Assembly: GCF_004123835.1 (NCBI RefSeq)
Contig: NZ_MZMU01000015.1
Location: 248,001 to 312,000, forward strand
Reading direction: 5' to 3'
Length of the DNA stretch: 64,000 nt
Source of the DNA: Rhizobium leguminosarum
GTDB taxonomy: Bacteria; Pseudomonadota; Alphaproteobacteria; Rhizobiales; Rhizobiaceae
Each line of letters opens with the position of its first letter. The first letter of the stretch is position 1. The translations under genes were made by a program, and so were the position numbers. Of the stretch, positions 1 through 10,586 are shown one piece after another. The notes beneath the pieces were generated by a model. It did not search any database and was not told the DNA's origin. It saw only the letters and a list, made by a program, of their open reading frames with translations.

Positions 1-162
1 GAAGGCATTTGCAGCATAAATCCCTTAAATTATGCGGAATTGACCCGAGTGCTCTAACGTCTTGCTTTGGCCTTTTCCAGCATCTGCCCGAAAAATATCA
101 ATTCCGATCCCAGCCCCCTTGGCAAGCCAGGGAATAGTGGCTAAAAATAATGCAGTTCTATT
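1..162. other. Leader region upstream of dusB
   Basis: No convincing gene is visible in these first 162 bases; the antisense frame here is the shadow of dusB. The stretch is more AT-rich than the following gene, as expected of a promoter region for the dusB-ntrBC operon. I could not pick out a clear -35/-10 pair or a confident NtrC site. Confidence 0.4.
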
Positions 163-1179
163 GTGTGCCCGAAAGATAATCATTTGATTTCCAAGGATCT
201 CGCAGCGCCTTTCCAAATCGGACCCGTGTCCGTGCGGAACCGCGTTGTACTGGCGCCGATGTCCGGCGTCACGGATATGCCCTTCCGCGAGCTTGCCTGG
301 CGCTTCGGCGCCGGCCTCGTCGTCACTGAGATGGTGGCAAGCCGCGAACTGGTCAACGACACGGCCGAATCCTGGTCGCGGCTGAGCGCTGCGGGCTTCC
401 GGCCGCATATGGTGCAGCTTGCCGGACGCGAGGCGCACTGGATGGCGGAGGCGGCCAAGATCGCCGCCGATCACGGCGCCGATATCATCGACATCAACAT
501 GGGCTGTCCGGCAAAGAAAGTGATCGGCGGTTATTCGGGTTCGGCGCTGATGCGCGACCCCGATCATGCGCTCGGTCTCATCGAGGCGACGGTCAAGGCC
601 GTCGACATTCCCGTGACGCTGAAGATGCGCCTTGGCTGGGATGAGAATTCGATCAACGCGCCTGACATTGCGCGCCGCGCCGAGGCGGCCGGCATCCAGC
701 TTGTGACCATTCATGGGCGCACCCGCATGCAATTCTATGAAGGTCGCGCCGATTGGGATGCGATCCGCGCGGTCCGCGAGGTGATCTCCATTCCGCTGAT
801 CGCCAATGGCGATGTCGAAACCGCAGGCGATGCACAGGAAATACTGCGCCGCTCCGGCGCCGATGCCGTCATGATCGGCAGGGGCTGCCAGGGCAGGCCG
901 TGGCATGCCGGCGTCATATCAGGTGCGCCCGCACCGCAATCCCTGGAGATCGCCGAGATTGCCGTCGAGCATTACCGGATGATGCTGGATTTCTACGGCG
1001 AAGCGGTGGCGATCCGCCACGCCCGCAAGCACCTTGGCTGGTATCTCCAGCGTTTCGCGCCTGATCTGTCAGGCGCTGAAAAGGCGGAGATCATGACCTC
1101 GCGCGACCCGCGCGAGGTGGCCGCGCGCCTTTACGATGCGCTGGCTGCGAATATTGTCGACAGCCGGGAGGCGGCATGA
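163..1179 (+). CDS. dusB: tRNA-dihydrouridine synthase (DusB/NifR3 family)
   Basis: FMN-dependent enzyme that reduces uridines in the D-loop of tRNA. The 338-residue TIM-barrel protein carries the family signature NMGCPAKKV, with the catalytic Cys at about residue 115, preceded by APMSGVTD near the N-terminus and followed by an HGRTR motif and a late IANGD/MIGRG flavin-phosphate region. The listed start is GTG at 163; an in-frame TTG at 184 is an alternative. In rhizobia this gene, historically nifR3 or orf1, leads the ntrBC operon. Here its TGA overlaps the ntrB ATG (ATGA), so the three genes are probably co-transcribed and translationally coupled. Family assignment is secure; the exact start is not. 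Confidence 0.95.
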   Translation: MCPKDNHLISKDLAAPFQIGPVSVRNRVVLAPMSGVTDMPFRELAWRFGAGLVVTEMVASRELVNDTAESWSRLSAAGFRPHMVQLAGREAHWMAEAAKIAADHGADIIDINMGCPAKKVIGGYSGSALMRDPDHALGLIEATVKAVDIPVTLKMRLGWDENSINAPDIARRAEAAGIQLVTIHGRTRMQFYEGRADWDAIRAVREVISIPLIANGDVETAGDAQEILRRSGADAVMIGRGCQGRPWHAGVISGAPAPQSLEIAEIAVEHYRMMLDFYGEAVAIRHARKHLGWYLQRFAPDLSGAEKAEIMTSRDPREVAARLYDALAANIVDSREAA

Positions 1180-2326
1180 CGAAGGATATGACATCTCCGT
1201 CCGATCACGCCGGCGGGACCGTCGCCATGGCCGTGCTGAACGCCATCCAGAACCCCGTCATCATGGTCGACGAATCCGGCTTCGTCGTTTTCGCCAATTG
1301 GGAGGCGGAGGCCTTCTTCGGCGCCAGCGCCTCGCATCTGGCGCGCTACCGGATTTCGACCTTCATTCCCTTCGGCAGCCCGCTGCTCGCCCTGATCGAC
1401 CAGGTGCGCGAACGCAAGGCGCCGGTCAACGAATATCGCGTCGACCTGAGTTCGCCTCGGCTCGGCCAGGATAAGCTCGTCGATCTCTACGTCGCCCCGG
1501 TGCTCAGCGAGCCCGGCGCCGTCGTCATCGTCTTTCAGGAACGGTCGATGGCCGACAAGATCGACCGACAGCTGACGCATCGCGCCGCCGCCCGCTCGGT
1601 GACCGGCCTTGCCTCGATGCTGGCGCATGAGATCAAGAACCCGCTCTCCGGCATCCGCGGCGCCGCCCAGCTGCTCGAACAATCTGCGGACGACGACGAT
1701 CGGGCGCTGACCCGGCTGATCTGCGACGAGACCGATCGCATCGTCTCGCTGGTCGACCGGATGGAAGTTTTTTCCGACGAACGACCTGTCGACCGCATGC
1801 CGGTCAACATCCATTCGGTGCTCGATCATGTGAAGGCGGTCGCCAAGGCGGGTTTTGCCCGCAACATCCGCGTCACCGAGAGTTACGACCCGTCGCTGCC
1901 GGCCGTCTATGCCAATCGCGACCAGCTCGTCCAGGTCTTCCTCAATCTGGTGAAGAACGCCGCCGAAGCGGTCGGCGATCGGCCGGACGGCGAAATCATG
2001 CTGACGACGGCCTATCGCCCCGGCATCCGTCTTTCGGTCGCCGGCACACGCGAAAAGATCTCGCTGCCGCTGGAATTCTGCGTCCACGATAACGGCCCCG
2101 GCGTTCCCCTCGATCTGTTGCCGCATCTCTTCGATCCCTTCATCACCACCAAGCCGAACGGCAGCGGCCTCGGCCTGGCGCTGGTCGCCAAGATCATCGG
2201 CGATCACGGCGGCATCATCGAATGCGACAGCCAGAACAGCCGCACGACATTCCGCGTTCTCATGCCGGCGTCGAAGGACGCCTCGCTTGAAGACGCCTCT
2301 ATAGCAAGCTCGACAGGACCTTCTCG

Positions 2327-2330
<4 letters not shown>
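1176..2330 (+). CDS. ntrB: Nitrogen regulation sensor histidine kinase NtrB
   Basis: Cytosolic histidine kinase/phosphatase that controls NtrC phosphorylation in response to PII protein and hence nitrogen status. Of 384 residues, about 18-120 form a PAS domain, the H-box MLAHEIKNPL places the phospho-acceptor at His151, and a HATPase domain follows with an N-box (NLVKNAAEA), DNGPG and GSGLGLAL. No membrane segment is visible, as expected for NtrB. A Shine-Dalgarno GGGAGG precedes the ATG, which overlaps the dusB stop. The stop overlaps the ntrC start (ATGA), a classic coupled pair. It is slightly longer than enterobacterial NtrB (about 350 residues) because of a short N-terminal extension and C-terminal tail. 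Confidence 0.96.
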
Positions 2331-3778
<1,448 letters not shown>

Positions 3779-3839
3779 GCCTGTTCGGGGGCGCGATGAA
3801 AAGAAGGCGGCGGGCCCTCATGTTTGCCCACCGCCCACC

Positions 3840-3870
3840 CCTCCCGGCGTCCGCCGCCACGGTCGGGAGG
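3840..3870 (+). terminator. Hairpin downstream of ntrC
   Basis: CCTCCCG (3840-3846) pairs with CGGGAGG (3864-3870) across an 17-base GC-rich loop, about 60 bases after the ntrC stop. There is no downstream T-tract, so it is at best a Rho-assisted terminator or a 3'-end stabilising hairpin. Confidence 0.35.
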
Positions 3871-4383
3871 AGAGGTGAGACTATCTGAGCCACGCCACGG
3901 TTTATATCCAAGCAGACAAACAAAGACGCGGTGTCATTCGACAGTCACATAAGCATTTGTGAGGAGTGTTTTGCCGCCAGGCGAATGTCATTGAAGTTGC
4001 TGCGATCATCGTCGCCGTGCCTGTGGATAAGCTGTGGATATCCGGTGGACGACAGGATCAATCGGCGGTCGATAGCGTCGCAGATTCCAATCGCATGTTG
4101 CCTATCCGTTCCGAATCTCGTCATTCTGCCGTTGCTGCTGTCGACCTCCGCCGCAAACGTCGTCGATCGCATGCCACGGGGCGCTCCGACTGATGTCGTG
4201 GAGCGCCCTTTTCTTTACCGTCGGGGCTGACGGGACTGCGACATCGTGTTTTGGTCAACTTGGCGGGCTGAGCCTCGCATATCGTTGCTCATGCCATAGA
4301 TTACGCGAATCGGTCGTCGATCGATCGGCGAGGCCGACCCGGTGACAGGCCGGCATATATTCATAATTTGCGGGAGTTGCATG
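3871..4383. other. Intergenic region ntrC-AKR, possible ncRNA locus
   Basis: No reading frame here looks like a protein gene: the short frames lack ribosome-binding sites and resemble no family I know. The region is AT-richer than its neighbours around 3900-4130 and ends in a clean intrinsic terminator at 4179-4216 that no plus-strand gene explains. This makes an independent small RNA transcribed on the plus strand a reasonable guess, but no promoter was identified with confidence. Confidence 0.3.
4179..4216 (+). terminator. Intrinsic terminator with no upstream gene
   Basis: GGGCGCTCC (4179-4187) and GGAGCGCCC (4200-4208) form a perfect 9-bp stem with a 12-base loop, immediately followed by TTTTCTTT. 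The nearest upstream plus-strand gene, ntrC, stops 400 bases earlier, so the terminator either ends a long 3' UTR or belongs to an unannotated small RNA. Confidence 0.75.
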
Positions 4384-5373
4384 ATGGAATATCGACGTTT
4401 GGGAAAGTCGGGCTTGAAGGTGAGCGAGTTCTCCTTCGGCTCATGGGTGACGTTCGGCAAGCAGGTCAATGGAGGCGACGCCGTCGACCTCATGAAGCTT
4501 GCCTATGACAACGGGGTGAACTTCTTCGACAATGCCGAAGGATACGAGAGCGGCAAATCCGAGATCGTGATGGGCGAGGCGCTCAGCAGGCTTGGCTGGA
4601 GCCGTGACAGCTTTGTTGTCTCCAGCAAGGTCTTCTGGGGAGGCCAGAAGCCGACGCAGCGCGGCCTGTCGCGCAAGCATGTGACCGATGCCTGCCACGC
4701 AGCGCTCAAGCGGCTTCAGGTCGACTACCTCGACCTTTATTTCTGCCACCGCCCGGATATCGACACGCCGATCGAGGAAACGGTCCGGGCGATGCACGAT
4801 CTCGTCGCCCAAGGCAAGGTGCTCTACTGGGGCACGTCGGAATGGTCCGCGCAGCAATTGACGGAAGCTTATGCCGTTGCCCGGGACTTGCGCATCACGC
4901 CGCCGACGATGGAGCAGCCGCAGTACAACATCTTCGAACGCCAGAAGGTCGAGTCCGACTATCTGCCGCTCTATGATCTGATCGGCCTCGGCACCACGAT
5001 CTGGTCGCCGCTCGCCTCGGGCGTCCTGACCGGCAAGTACAATGACGGTGTGCCGGCCGACAGCCGTATGAACCTGCCGGGCTACGAATGGCTGAAGGAA
5101 AAGTGGTCCAGCGATGCCGGCCGCGCCCAGCTCAAACAAGTCGGCGAGCTTGCAAAGCTCGCGGACGAGATCAGCATATCGATCACGCATCTCGCCCTTT
5201 TGTGGTGCCTCGCCAACCGCAACGTCTCGACCGTCATTCTTGGAGCCTCGCGCGCCAGCCAGCTGCAGGACAATCTCGCGGCCCTCTCACACCGAGAGAA
5301 GATGACGTCTGACGTGCTGGACCGGATCGACACGATCGTTGGCAACAAACCCGAAGGACCACGTCGCTTCTAG
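4384..5373 (+). CDS. Aldo/keto reductase (Kv-beta-like)
   Basis: NADPH-dependent reductase of the AKR superfamily, (beta/alpha)8 barrel, 329 residues. The sequence opens YRRLGKSGLKVSEFSFGSW like voltage-gated K+ channel beta subunits and bacterial YghZ-type reductases. The catalytic tetrad can be read as Asp49, Tyr54, Lys82 and His122, all present, and the C-terminal NADP-binding stretch contains the VILGASRASQLQDNL motif. Start chosen at 4384, nine bases after GGGAG; an ATG at 4381 and a GTG at 4342 are in frame. The physiological substrate cannot be told from the sequence; methylglyoxal and other reactive aldehydes are typical. It separates ntrBC from ntrYX, which are usually closer in related genomes. 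Confidence 0.9.
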   Translation: MEYRRLGKSGLKVSEFSFGSWVTFGKQVNGGDAVDLMKLAYDNGVNFFDNAEGYESGKSEIVMGEALSRLGWSRDSFVVSSKVFWGGQKPTQRGLSRKHVTDACHAALKRLQVDYLDLYFCHRPDIDTPIEETVRAMHDLVAQGKVLYWGTSEWSAQQLTEAYAVARDLRITPPTMEQPQYNIFERQKVESDYLPLYDLIGLGTTIWSPLASGVLTGKYNDGVPADSRMNLPGYEWLKEKWSSDAGRAQLKQVGELAKLADEISISITHLALLWCLANRNVSTVILGASRASQLQDNLAALSHREKMTSDVLDRIDTIVGNKPEGPRRF

Positions 5374-5605
5374 AGGACCCAAACCTCTCTCGACGGGTCA
5401 GATTAAGGCCCGTCGAGGGAAGCACGGCTTGACAACGAGGCGATACGCGTTGCATTTTCGCCACAATGCGTTGCTTAAAGGTCACGCAAGGGTTTTGGAC
5501 ATTCGCTCCCGATCGAGTCGTTGTAGCGCTGGCTTTTTTAAGCCGGCGTTTGCTTGGTTTCGATCGGATGGCGAGGGCGGCGGGTGCCGTCTGAAGAGAG
5601 GCCGA

Positions 5606-7873
5606 ATGACGCAGGATGGGGTATCGCCGGCGGCGGGCGAGACGGTGACGACGGTAACCGACCGCCGCGCCCTTTTTGCCGTGCCCGGCCTCGTACTCGC
5701 CGGCGGCGCGCTTCTCTGCGCTACGGTCACGCTTTTCGTGCTGCTCGGCCTGACGCCGATCGCCCCGACGTCGCATGTCGTCATCACCTCGGTGATCGTC
5801 AATTCCTTCTTTGTCCTGACGCTGCTCGCCTTGATCGGCCGCGAGGTGGCAAGGCTGCTGAAAGCCCGCACTCGTGGCCGCGCGGCAGCCCGCCTGCACA
5901 TCCGCATCGTCGTGCTCTTTTCGATCGTGGCGATCACGCCGGCGATCCTCGTCGCCATCTTCGCCAGTATCACGCTGAATGCCGGTCTTGACCGCTGGTT
6001 TGCCTTGCGCACCCAGTCGATCGTCAGCTCGTCGCGCAATATCGGCCAAGCCTACATGATGGAGAATGCCAGCTACCTGCAGGGGCAGACGGTCTCCATG
6101 GCCAACGACCTGGAGCGCAACCGCGCGCTCTACAGCCTCGACAGGACGGGCTTTTCCGATCTGATGACCCGCCAGGCGAGGGGCCGCGGCCTGCTCGGCG
6201 CCTTCCTCGTCGAGCGCGACGGCTCAGTGATCGTCCAGGCCGATATCGCCACCGAAAAGCCGCTGCCGGCCATTCCGCAGGACGCATTGGAAAAGGCGGC
6301 CGCCGGCCAGCCGACGCTGATCCCGCCCGGCGTCACCAATCTCGTCGGCGCCATCATCAAGCTTGATGCCATCCAGGGCACCTTCCTCTATACCGTGCGC
6401 GCCGTCGATCCCAAGGTCATGGGCGCCATGCGCATGATGGAGGAGAACGCCACCGAATACCGCTCGATGGAGGCCAACCGCTTCTCGCTGCAGGTCGCCT
6501 TCGCCGTGCTCTATATCGGCTTCGCGCTGATCGTGCTCCTGGCGGCGATCTGGACCGCGATCGCCGTCGCCGACCGCATCGTCCGGCCGATCCGCCTGCT
6601 GATCACCGCCGCCGACAGCGTCGCATCGGGCAATATGGATATCGTCGTGCCGGTGCATGCGGTCGATGGCGACGTAGCCAATCTCTCGCGCACCTTCAAC
6701 AAGATGATTTCGGAAATCCGCACCCAGCGCGACGAGATCCTGGAAGCCAAGGACGAGGTCGATGACCGCCGCCGCTTCATCGAAGCGGTGCTGTCGGGCG
6801 TCACCGCCGCCGTCATCGGCGTCGAGCAGGATCGCCGCATCGCCATCGTCAACAGTTCGGCCGAGACGCTGATGTCGCTGTCGGCCGACGAGATGCTCGG
6901 CAAGCAGCTGGTCGACATCGCGCCTGAGGTCGATCACGTGCTGACCGAGGCGGCGTCGCGTCATCGCGGCGATTTCCGCAAGCAGATCGCGTTGGTGCGT
7001 GGCGGCACTGTGAGGACGCTGAGCGTGCAGGTCACCCGCGAGGAAGTGCGCGACATGAGCGAATCTTACGTGATCACGCTCGACGACATCACCGATCTCG
7101 TCATCGCCCAGCGCTCGACCGCCTGGGGCGACGTGGCAAGGCGCATCGCCCATGAGATCAAGAACCCGCTGACCCCGATCCAGCTTTCCGCTGAGCGCAT
7201 CCAGCGGCGTTACGGCAAGCAGATCGACCCGAACGACCGGACCGTCTTCGACCAATGCACCGATACGATCATCCGCCAGGTCGGCGATATCGGCCGCATG
7301 GTCGACGAATTCTCCGCCTTCGCTCGCATGCCGAAGCCGACCAAGGAGCCGAGCGATCTGCGCAATATCCTGCGCGACGCGATCTTCCTGCGCGAGATGG
7401 GCAACCATCACGTCACCTTCGAGCAGGATTTCGGCGACCAGCCGCTGGAGGGCCTGTTCGACAGCCGCATGCTCGGCCAGGCCTTCGGAAATCTCATCAA
7501 GAATGCCGTCGAATCGATCGAGGCCGTGCCGAGCGATGAGCGGGACGAACGCAAGATTCTCGTCCGCGCCGCACTCGATACCGGCCGCGACCGCTTCACC
7601 GTCGACGTGATCGACAATGGCCGCGGCCTGCCGGTGGAGAACCGCCACAGCATTCTGGAACCCTATATGACGATGCGCGAGAAGGGCACCGGCCTCGGCC
7701 TCGCCATCGTCAAGAAGATCATCGAGGAACATGGCGGGCAGCTCGAGCTGCATGATGCGCCCGCCGATTTTGACCGGGGAAGAGGGGCCATGATCCGCGT
7801 GCATCTGCCACGCCTTGATCCAACGCCTGCTGCTCCCGCATCTAATGACAAGGAAAGCGTTTATGGCCTCTGA
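5606..7873 (+). CDS. ntrY: Nitrogen regulation membrane sensor kinase NtrY
   Basis: Membrane histidine kinase that pairs with NtrX; in alphaproteobacteria the pair responds to nitrogen and redox conditions. The 755-residue protein has about three hydrophobic segments near the N-terminus, a periplasmic sensor region, another membrane segment near residue 300, a HAMP domain (RIVRPIRLL...), a PAS domain (FIEAVLSGVTAAVIGV...), an H-box RRIAHEIKNPLTP with phospho-acceptor His516, and a HATPase domain ending in GTGLGLAIVKK. The frame is open back to 5339, inside the reductase gene, but AAGAGAGG just before the ATG at 5606 and homology to NtrY favour this start. The ntrX start lies 11 bases inside its 3' end. 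Confidence 0.95.
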   Translation: MTQDGVSPAAGETVTTVTDRRALFAVPGLVLAGGALLCATVTLFVLLGLTPIAPTSHVVITSVIVNSFFVLTLLALIGREVARLLKARTRGRAAARLHIRIVVLFSIVAITPAILVAIFASITLNAGLDRWFALRTQSIVSSSRNIGQAYMMENASYLQGQTVSMANDLERNRALYSLDRTGFSDLMTRQARGRGLLGAFLVERDGSVIVQADIATEKPLPAIPQDALEKAAAGQPTLIPPGVTNLVGAIIKLDAIQGTFLYTVRAVDPKVMGAMRMMEENATEYRSMEANRFSLQVAFAVLYIGFALIVLLAAIWTAIAVADRIVRPIRLLITAADSVASGNMDIVVPVHAVDGDVANLSRTFNKMISEIRTQRDEILEAKDEVDDRRRFIEAVLSGVTAAVIGVEQDRRIAIVNSSAETLMSLSADEMLGKQLVDIAPEVDHVLTEAASRHRGDFRKQIALVRGGTVRTLSVQVTREEVRDMSESYVITLDDITDLVIAQRSTAWGDVARRIAHEIKNPLTPIQLSAERIQRRYGKQIDPNDRTVFDQCTDTIIRQVGDIGRMVDEFSAFARMPKPTKEPSDLRNILRDAIFLREMGNHHVTFEQDFGDQPLEGLFDSRMLGQAFGNLIKNAVESIEAVPSDERDERKILVRAALDTGRDRFTVDVIDNGRGLPVENRHSILEPYMTMREKGTGLGLAIVKKIIEEHGGQLELHDAPADFDRGRGAMIRVHLPRLDPTPAAPASNDKESVYGL

Positions 7874-9227
7874 TATTCTCGTCGTCGACGATGAGCACGA
7901 TATTCGCGAGATCGTTTCCGGCATTCTCTCGGACGAGGGACACGAGACGCGCACGGCCCATGACAGCGACAGCGCACTGGCGGCGATTTCCGATCGCGTG
8001 CCGCGGCTGATCTTCCTCGATATCTGGATGCAGGGCAGCAAGCTCGATGGCCTGTCGCTGCTCGACGAGATCAAGACCCGCCATCCGGAATTGCCCGTCG
8101 TGATGATTTCCGGCCACGGCAACATCGAGACCGCCGTCTCGGCGATCAAGCGCGGCGCCTTCGATTTCATCGAGAAGCCCTTCAAGGCCGACCGGCTGAT
8201 CCTGATCGCCGAACGCGCGCTGGAGAATTCCAAGCTGAAGCGCGAGGTTTCAGATCTGAAGCGCCGCACCGGCGACGCGCTGGAGCTGATCGGCACCTCG
8301 GTCGCCGTTTCGCAGCTGCGCCAGACGATCGAGAAGATCTCGCCGACCAACAGCCGCATCATGATCCTCGGCGCCTCCGGCTCCGGCAAGGAGCTGGTGG
8401 CGCGGATGATCCACAAGAAGTCGGCCCGCGCCAACGGCCCCTTCGTTGCGATCAACGCCGCCAACATCACGCCTGAACGCATGGAGGTGGCGCTGTTCGG
8501 CACCGAGGGCACGCCCGGCCAGGCGCGCAAGATCGGCGCGCTCGAGGAAGCCCATCGCGGCATCCTCTATCTCGACGAAGTCGGCGAAATGCCGCGTGAG
8601 ACGCAGAACAAGATCCTGCGCGTGCTGGTCGATCAGCAGTTCGAGCGGGTCGGCGGTTCCAAGCGCGTCAAGGTCGATGTCCGCATCATCTCCTCGACCG
8701 CCTATAATCTCGAAAGTCGCATCGCCGAAGGATGGTTCCGCGAGGATCTCTATCATCGCCTTGCCGTCGTGCCGGTGCGTGTGCCCGCACTTGCCGAACG
8801 GCGAGAGGACATTCCCTTCCTCGTCGATCAGCTGATGCGCCAGATATCAGAGCAGGCCGGCATCCGTCCGCGCCGCATCGGCGACGACGCCATGGCGGTG
8901 CTGCAGGCGCATGATTGGCCCGGCAACATCCGCCAGCTGCGCAACAATATCGAGCGGCTGATGATCCTTGCCCGCACCGACGGGCCGGATGCGCCGATCA
9001 CCGCCGACATGCTGCCGACCGATCTCGGCGACATGCTGCCGAAGGTGTCCGCCAAGAACGACTATCACATCATGACGCTGCCGCTGCGCGAAGCCCGCGA
9101 GATGTTCGAGAAGGATTATCTGATCGCACAGATCAACCGCTTCGGCGGCAACATCTCGCGCACCGCGGAATTCGTCGGCATGGAGCGTTCGGCGCTACAC
9201 CGCAAGCTGAAGTCGCTCGGCGTCTGA
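7863..9227 (+). CDS. ntrX: Nitrogen regulation response regulator NtrX
   Basis: Response regulator partner of NtrY, 454 residues. The receiver domain has acidic residues DDE at 9-11 and phospho-acceptor Asp53. The AAA+ domain has Walker A GASGSGKE and Walker B-like GILYLDEVGEM. A Fis-type helix-turn-helix lies at the C-terminus (NISRTAEFVGMERSALHRKLK). The loop where NtrC has GAFTGA reads TEGTPGQARK here, so the sigma-54 contact motif is absent, suggesting that NtrX acts at ordinary promoters rather than through sigma-54. ATG at 7863 is preceded by AAGGAAAG and overlaps ntrY by 11 bases; an upstream in-frame start at 7815 would add residues unlike a receiver domain. Confidence 0.95.
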   Translation: MASDILVVDDEHDIREIVSGILSDEGHETRTAHDSDSALAAISDRVPRLIFLDIWMQGSKLDGLSLLDEIKTRHPELPVVMISGHGNIETAVSAIKRGAFDFIEKPFKADRLILIAERALENSKLKREVSDLKRRTGDALELIGTSVAVSQLRQTIEKISPTNSRIMILGASGSGKELVARMIHKKSARANGPFVAINAANITPERMEVALFGTEGTPGQARKIGALEEAHRGILYLDEVGEMPRETQNKILRVLVDQQFERVGGSKRVKVDVRIISSTAYNLESRIAEGWFREDLYHRLAVVPVRVPALAERREDIPFLVDQLMRQISEQAGIRPRRIGDDAMAVLQAHDWPGNIRQLRNNIERLMILARTDGPDAPITADMLPTDLGDMLPKVSAKNDYHIMTLPLREAREMFEKDYLIAQINRFGGNISRTAEFVGMERSALHRKLKSLGV

Positions 9228-9291
9228 GTGTATCCGGCGCGGCCGCCGCCGCGCCGCGTCCTATATTGCTTCCCGGAAGACCAGGTTTCCC

Positions 9292-10155
9292 ATGCCGAGA
9301 ATTGCCTATGTGAATGGCCGTTACGTCAAGCATTCCGATGCCAGCGTGCATATCGAGGATCGCGGCTACCAGTTTGCCGATGGCGTCTACGAGGTCTGCG
9401 AAGTGCGCCACGGCTATATCGTCGACCTCACGCGCCATCTGAACCGTCTCGACCGTTCGCTTGGTGAGTTGCGCATCGCCTGGCCGATGGGCCGGGCGGC
9501 GCTGACGCAGATCATTCGCGAGACGCTGCGTCGCAACCATGTCCGCAACGGGCTTTTCTATATGCAGGTGACGCGCGGCGTCGCCCGCCGCGATCATGTC
9601 TTTCCGGCCGAGGGTACGCCGCCCTCGCTGGTGATTACCGCCAAGAGCACCGATGCCAGGATCATCGCCGCCAAGAACGCCAACGGCATCAAGGCGATCA
9701 CCCTTGTCGACAATCGCTGGGACCGCGTCGACATCAAGTCCGTCGGCCTGCTGCCGAATGCCATGGCCCGCCAGCAGGCCAAGGAGGCCGGCGCCCAGGA
9801 AGCGATCTATGTCGACGGCGACGGCATGGTAAAGGAAGGGGCGGCGACCAATGTCTGGATCGTCGATCCGGACGGAACCCTGGTGACGCGACCGGCCGAA
9901 CACGGCATCCTGCGCGGCATTACCCGCACCACTCTGATGGATGTCGGAGCCAAGCTGGGGTTGAGTATCGCGGAGCGGAATTTCTCCGTTTCGGAGATGC
10001 TCGCAGCCCGCGAGGTCTTCCTCACTGCAGCCACAAGCATTTGTTTTCCGGTCGTTTCCGTCGATGGCCAGCCCATTGCCAACGGCCATCCGGGCAGCGT
10101 CTCGCAGAAAGTCCGCGAGGCCTTTTTCGACGTTGCGGAAAAGATTGCGATTTGA
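9292..10155 (+). CDS. dat: D-amino-acid transaminase (class IV PLP enzyme)
   Basis: Class IV aminotransferase, 287 residues, cytosolic. It interconverts D-amino acids and 2-oxo acids, for example D-alanine and D-glutamate for peptidoglycan. The catalytic PLP lysine is read as Lys149 in VDIKSVGLLPN, followed by the E-x-x-x-T/S-N-V cofactor region KEGAATNVW, and the N-terminal half has the typical DRGYQFADGVYE. Branched-chain aminotransferases are longer and differ in these motifs; an aminodeoxychorismate lyase function is possible but less likely. The gene follows ntrX by 64 bases and precedes hfq, a conserved rhizobial order. Confidence 0.88.
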   Translation: MPRIAYVNGRYVKHSDASVHIEDRGYQFADGVYEVCEVRHGYIVDLTRHLNRLDRSLGELRIAWPMGRAALTQIIRETLRRNHVRNGLFYMQVTRGVARRDHVFPAEGTPPSLVITAKSTDARIIAAKNANGIKAITLVDNRWDRVDIKSVGLLPNAMARQQAKEAGAQEAIYVDGDGMVKEGAATNVWIVDPDGTLVTRPAEHGILRGITRTTLMDVGAKLGLSIAERNFSVSEMLAAREVFLTAATSICFPVVSVDGQPIANGHPGSVSQKVREAFFDVAEKIAI

Positions 10156-10266
10156 TACCAAGATTTGCTGGACAGGTGGATGAGGATGCCACCGGTCTTC
10201 GCATGGTGAGGTTGATTGATATTCTACCGGCCAGATCAGGTCGGCAATAAAGAAAGAAGCGGCGCG

Positions 10267-10509
10267 ATGGCGGAACGTTCTCAGAATCTTCAGGACTTAT
10301 TTCTCAATACTGTTCGCAAGCAAAAGATTTCCCTGACAATCTTTCTGATCAACGGCGTGAAACTCACGGGCGTTGTTACGTCTTTTGACAATTTCTGTGT
10401 TCTTCTTCGCCGTGACGGCCATTCGCAGCTCGTGTATAAGCATGCGATCTCGACGATCATGCCGGGCCAGCCCATGCAGATGTTCGAGAGCGAAGAAGCA
10501 GCGTCCTAA
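10267..10509 (+). CDS. hfq: RNA chaperone Hfq
   Basis: Hexameric Sm-like RNA chaperone that pairs small RNAs with mRNAs; in rhizobia it also influences nif/fix gene expression. The 80-residue protein has both Sm motifs: Sm1 around NLQDLFLN...[10 protein letters not shown] and Sm2 in [10 protein letters not shown]. The C-terminus is short, as in other alphaproteobacteria. The frame is open back to 10216, but the canonical start [10 protein letters not shown] at 10267, preceded by AAAGAAAG, fits the family. It is followed 78 bases later by hflX, the usual hfq-hflX pair. Confidence 0.97.
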
Positions 10510-10586
10510 CAGGATCAGCCGTCATTTCGACACGCGATACCAAGAACGATTCGATCATCCCTGAGGCCGCCAAGCACAGGGACGAC

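Noticed and set aside
3931..4230. 99-residue frame between ntrC and the reductase
   Set aside because: No ribosome-binding site, no family resemblance, and it runs through the intrinsic terminator.
6224..8563. 779-residue antisense frame across ntrY and ntrX
   Set aside because: It lies wholly opposite two secure genes. Long antisense frames are expected in high-GC DNA, and it shows low-complexity His/Asp/Ala-rich composition.
10521..10586. N-terminal extension of HflX
   Set aside because: The frame is open but no ATG, GTG or TTG is available; an ATT start could not be justified.
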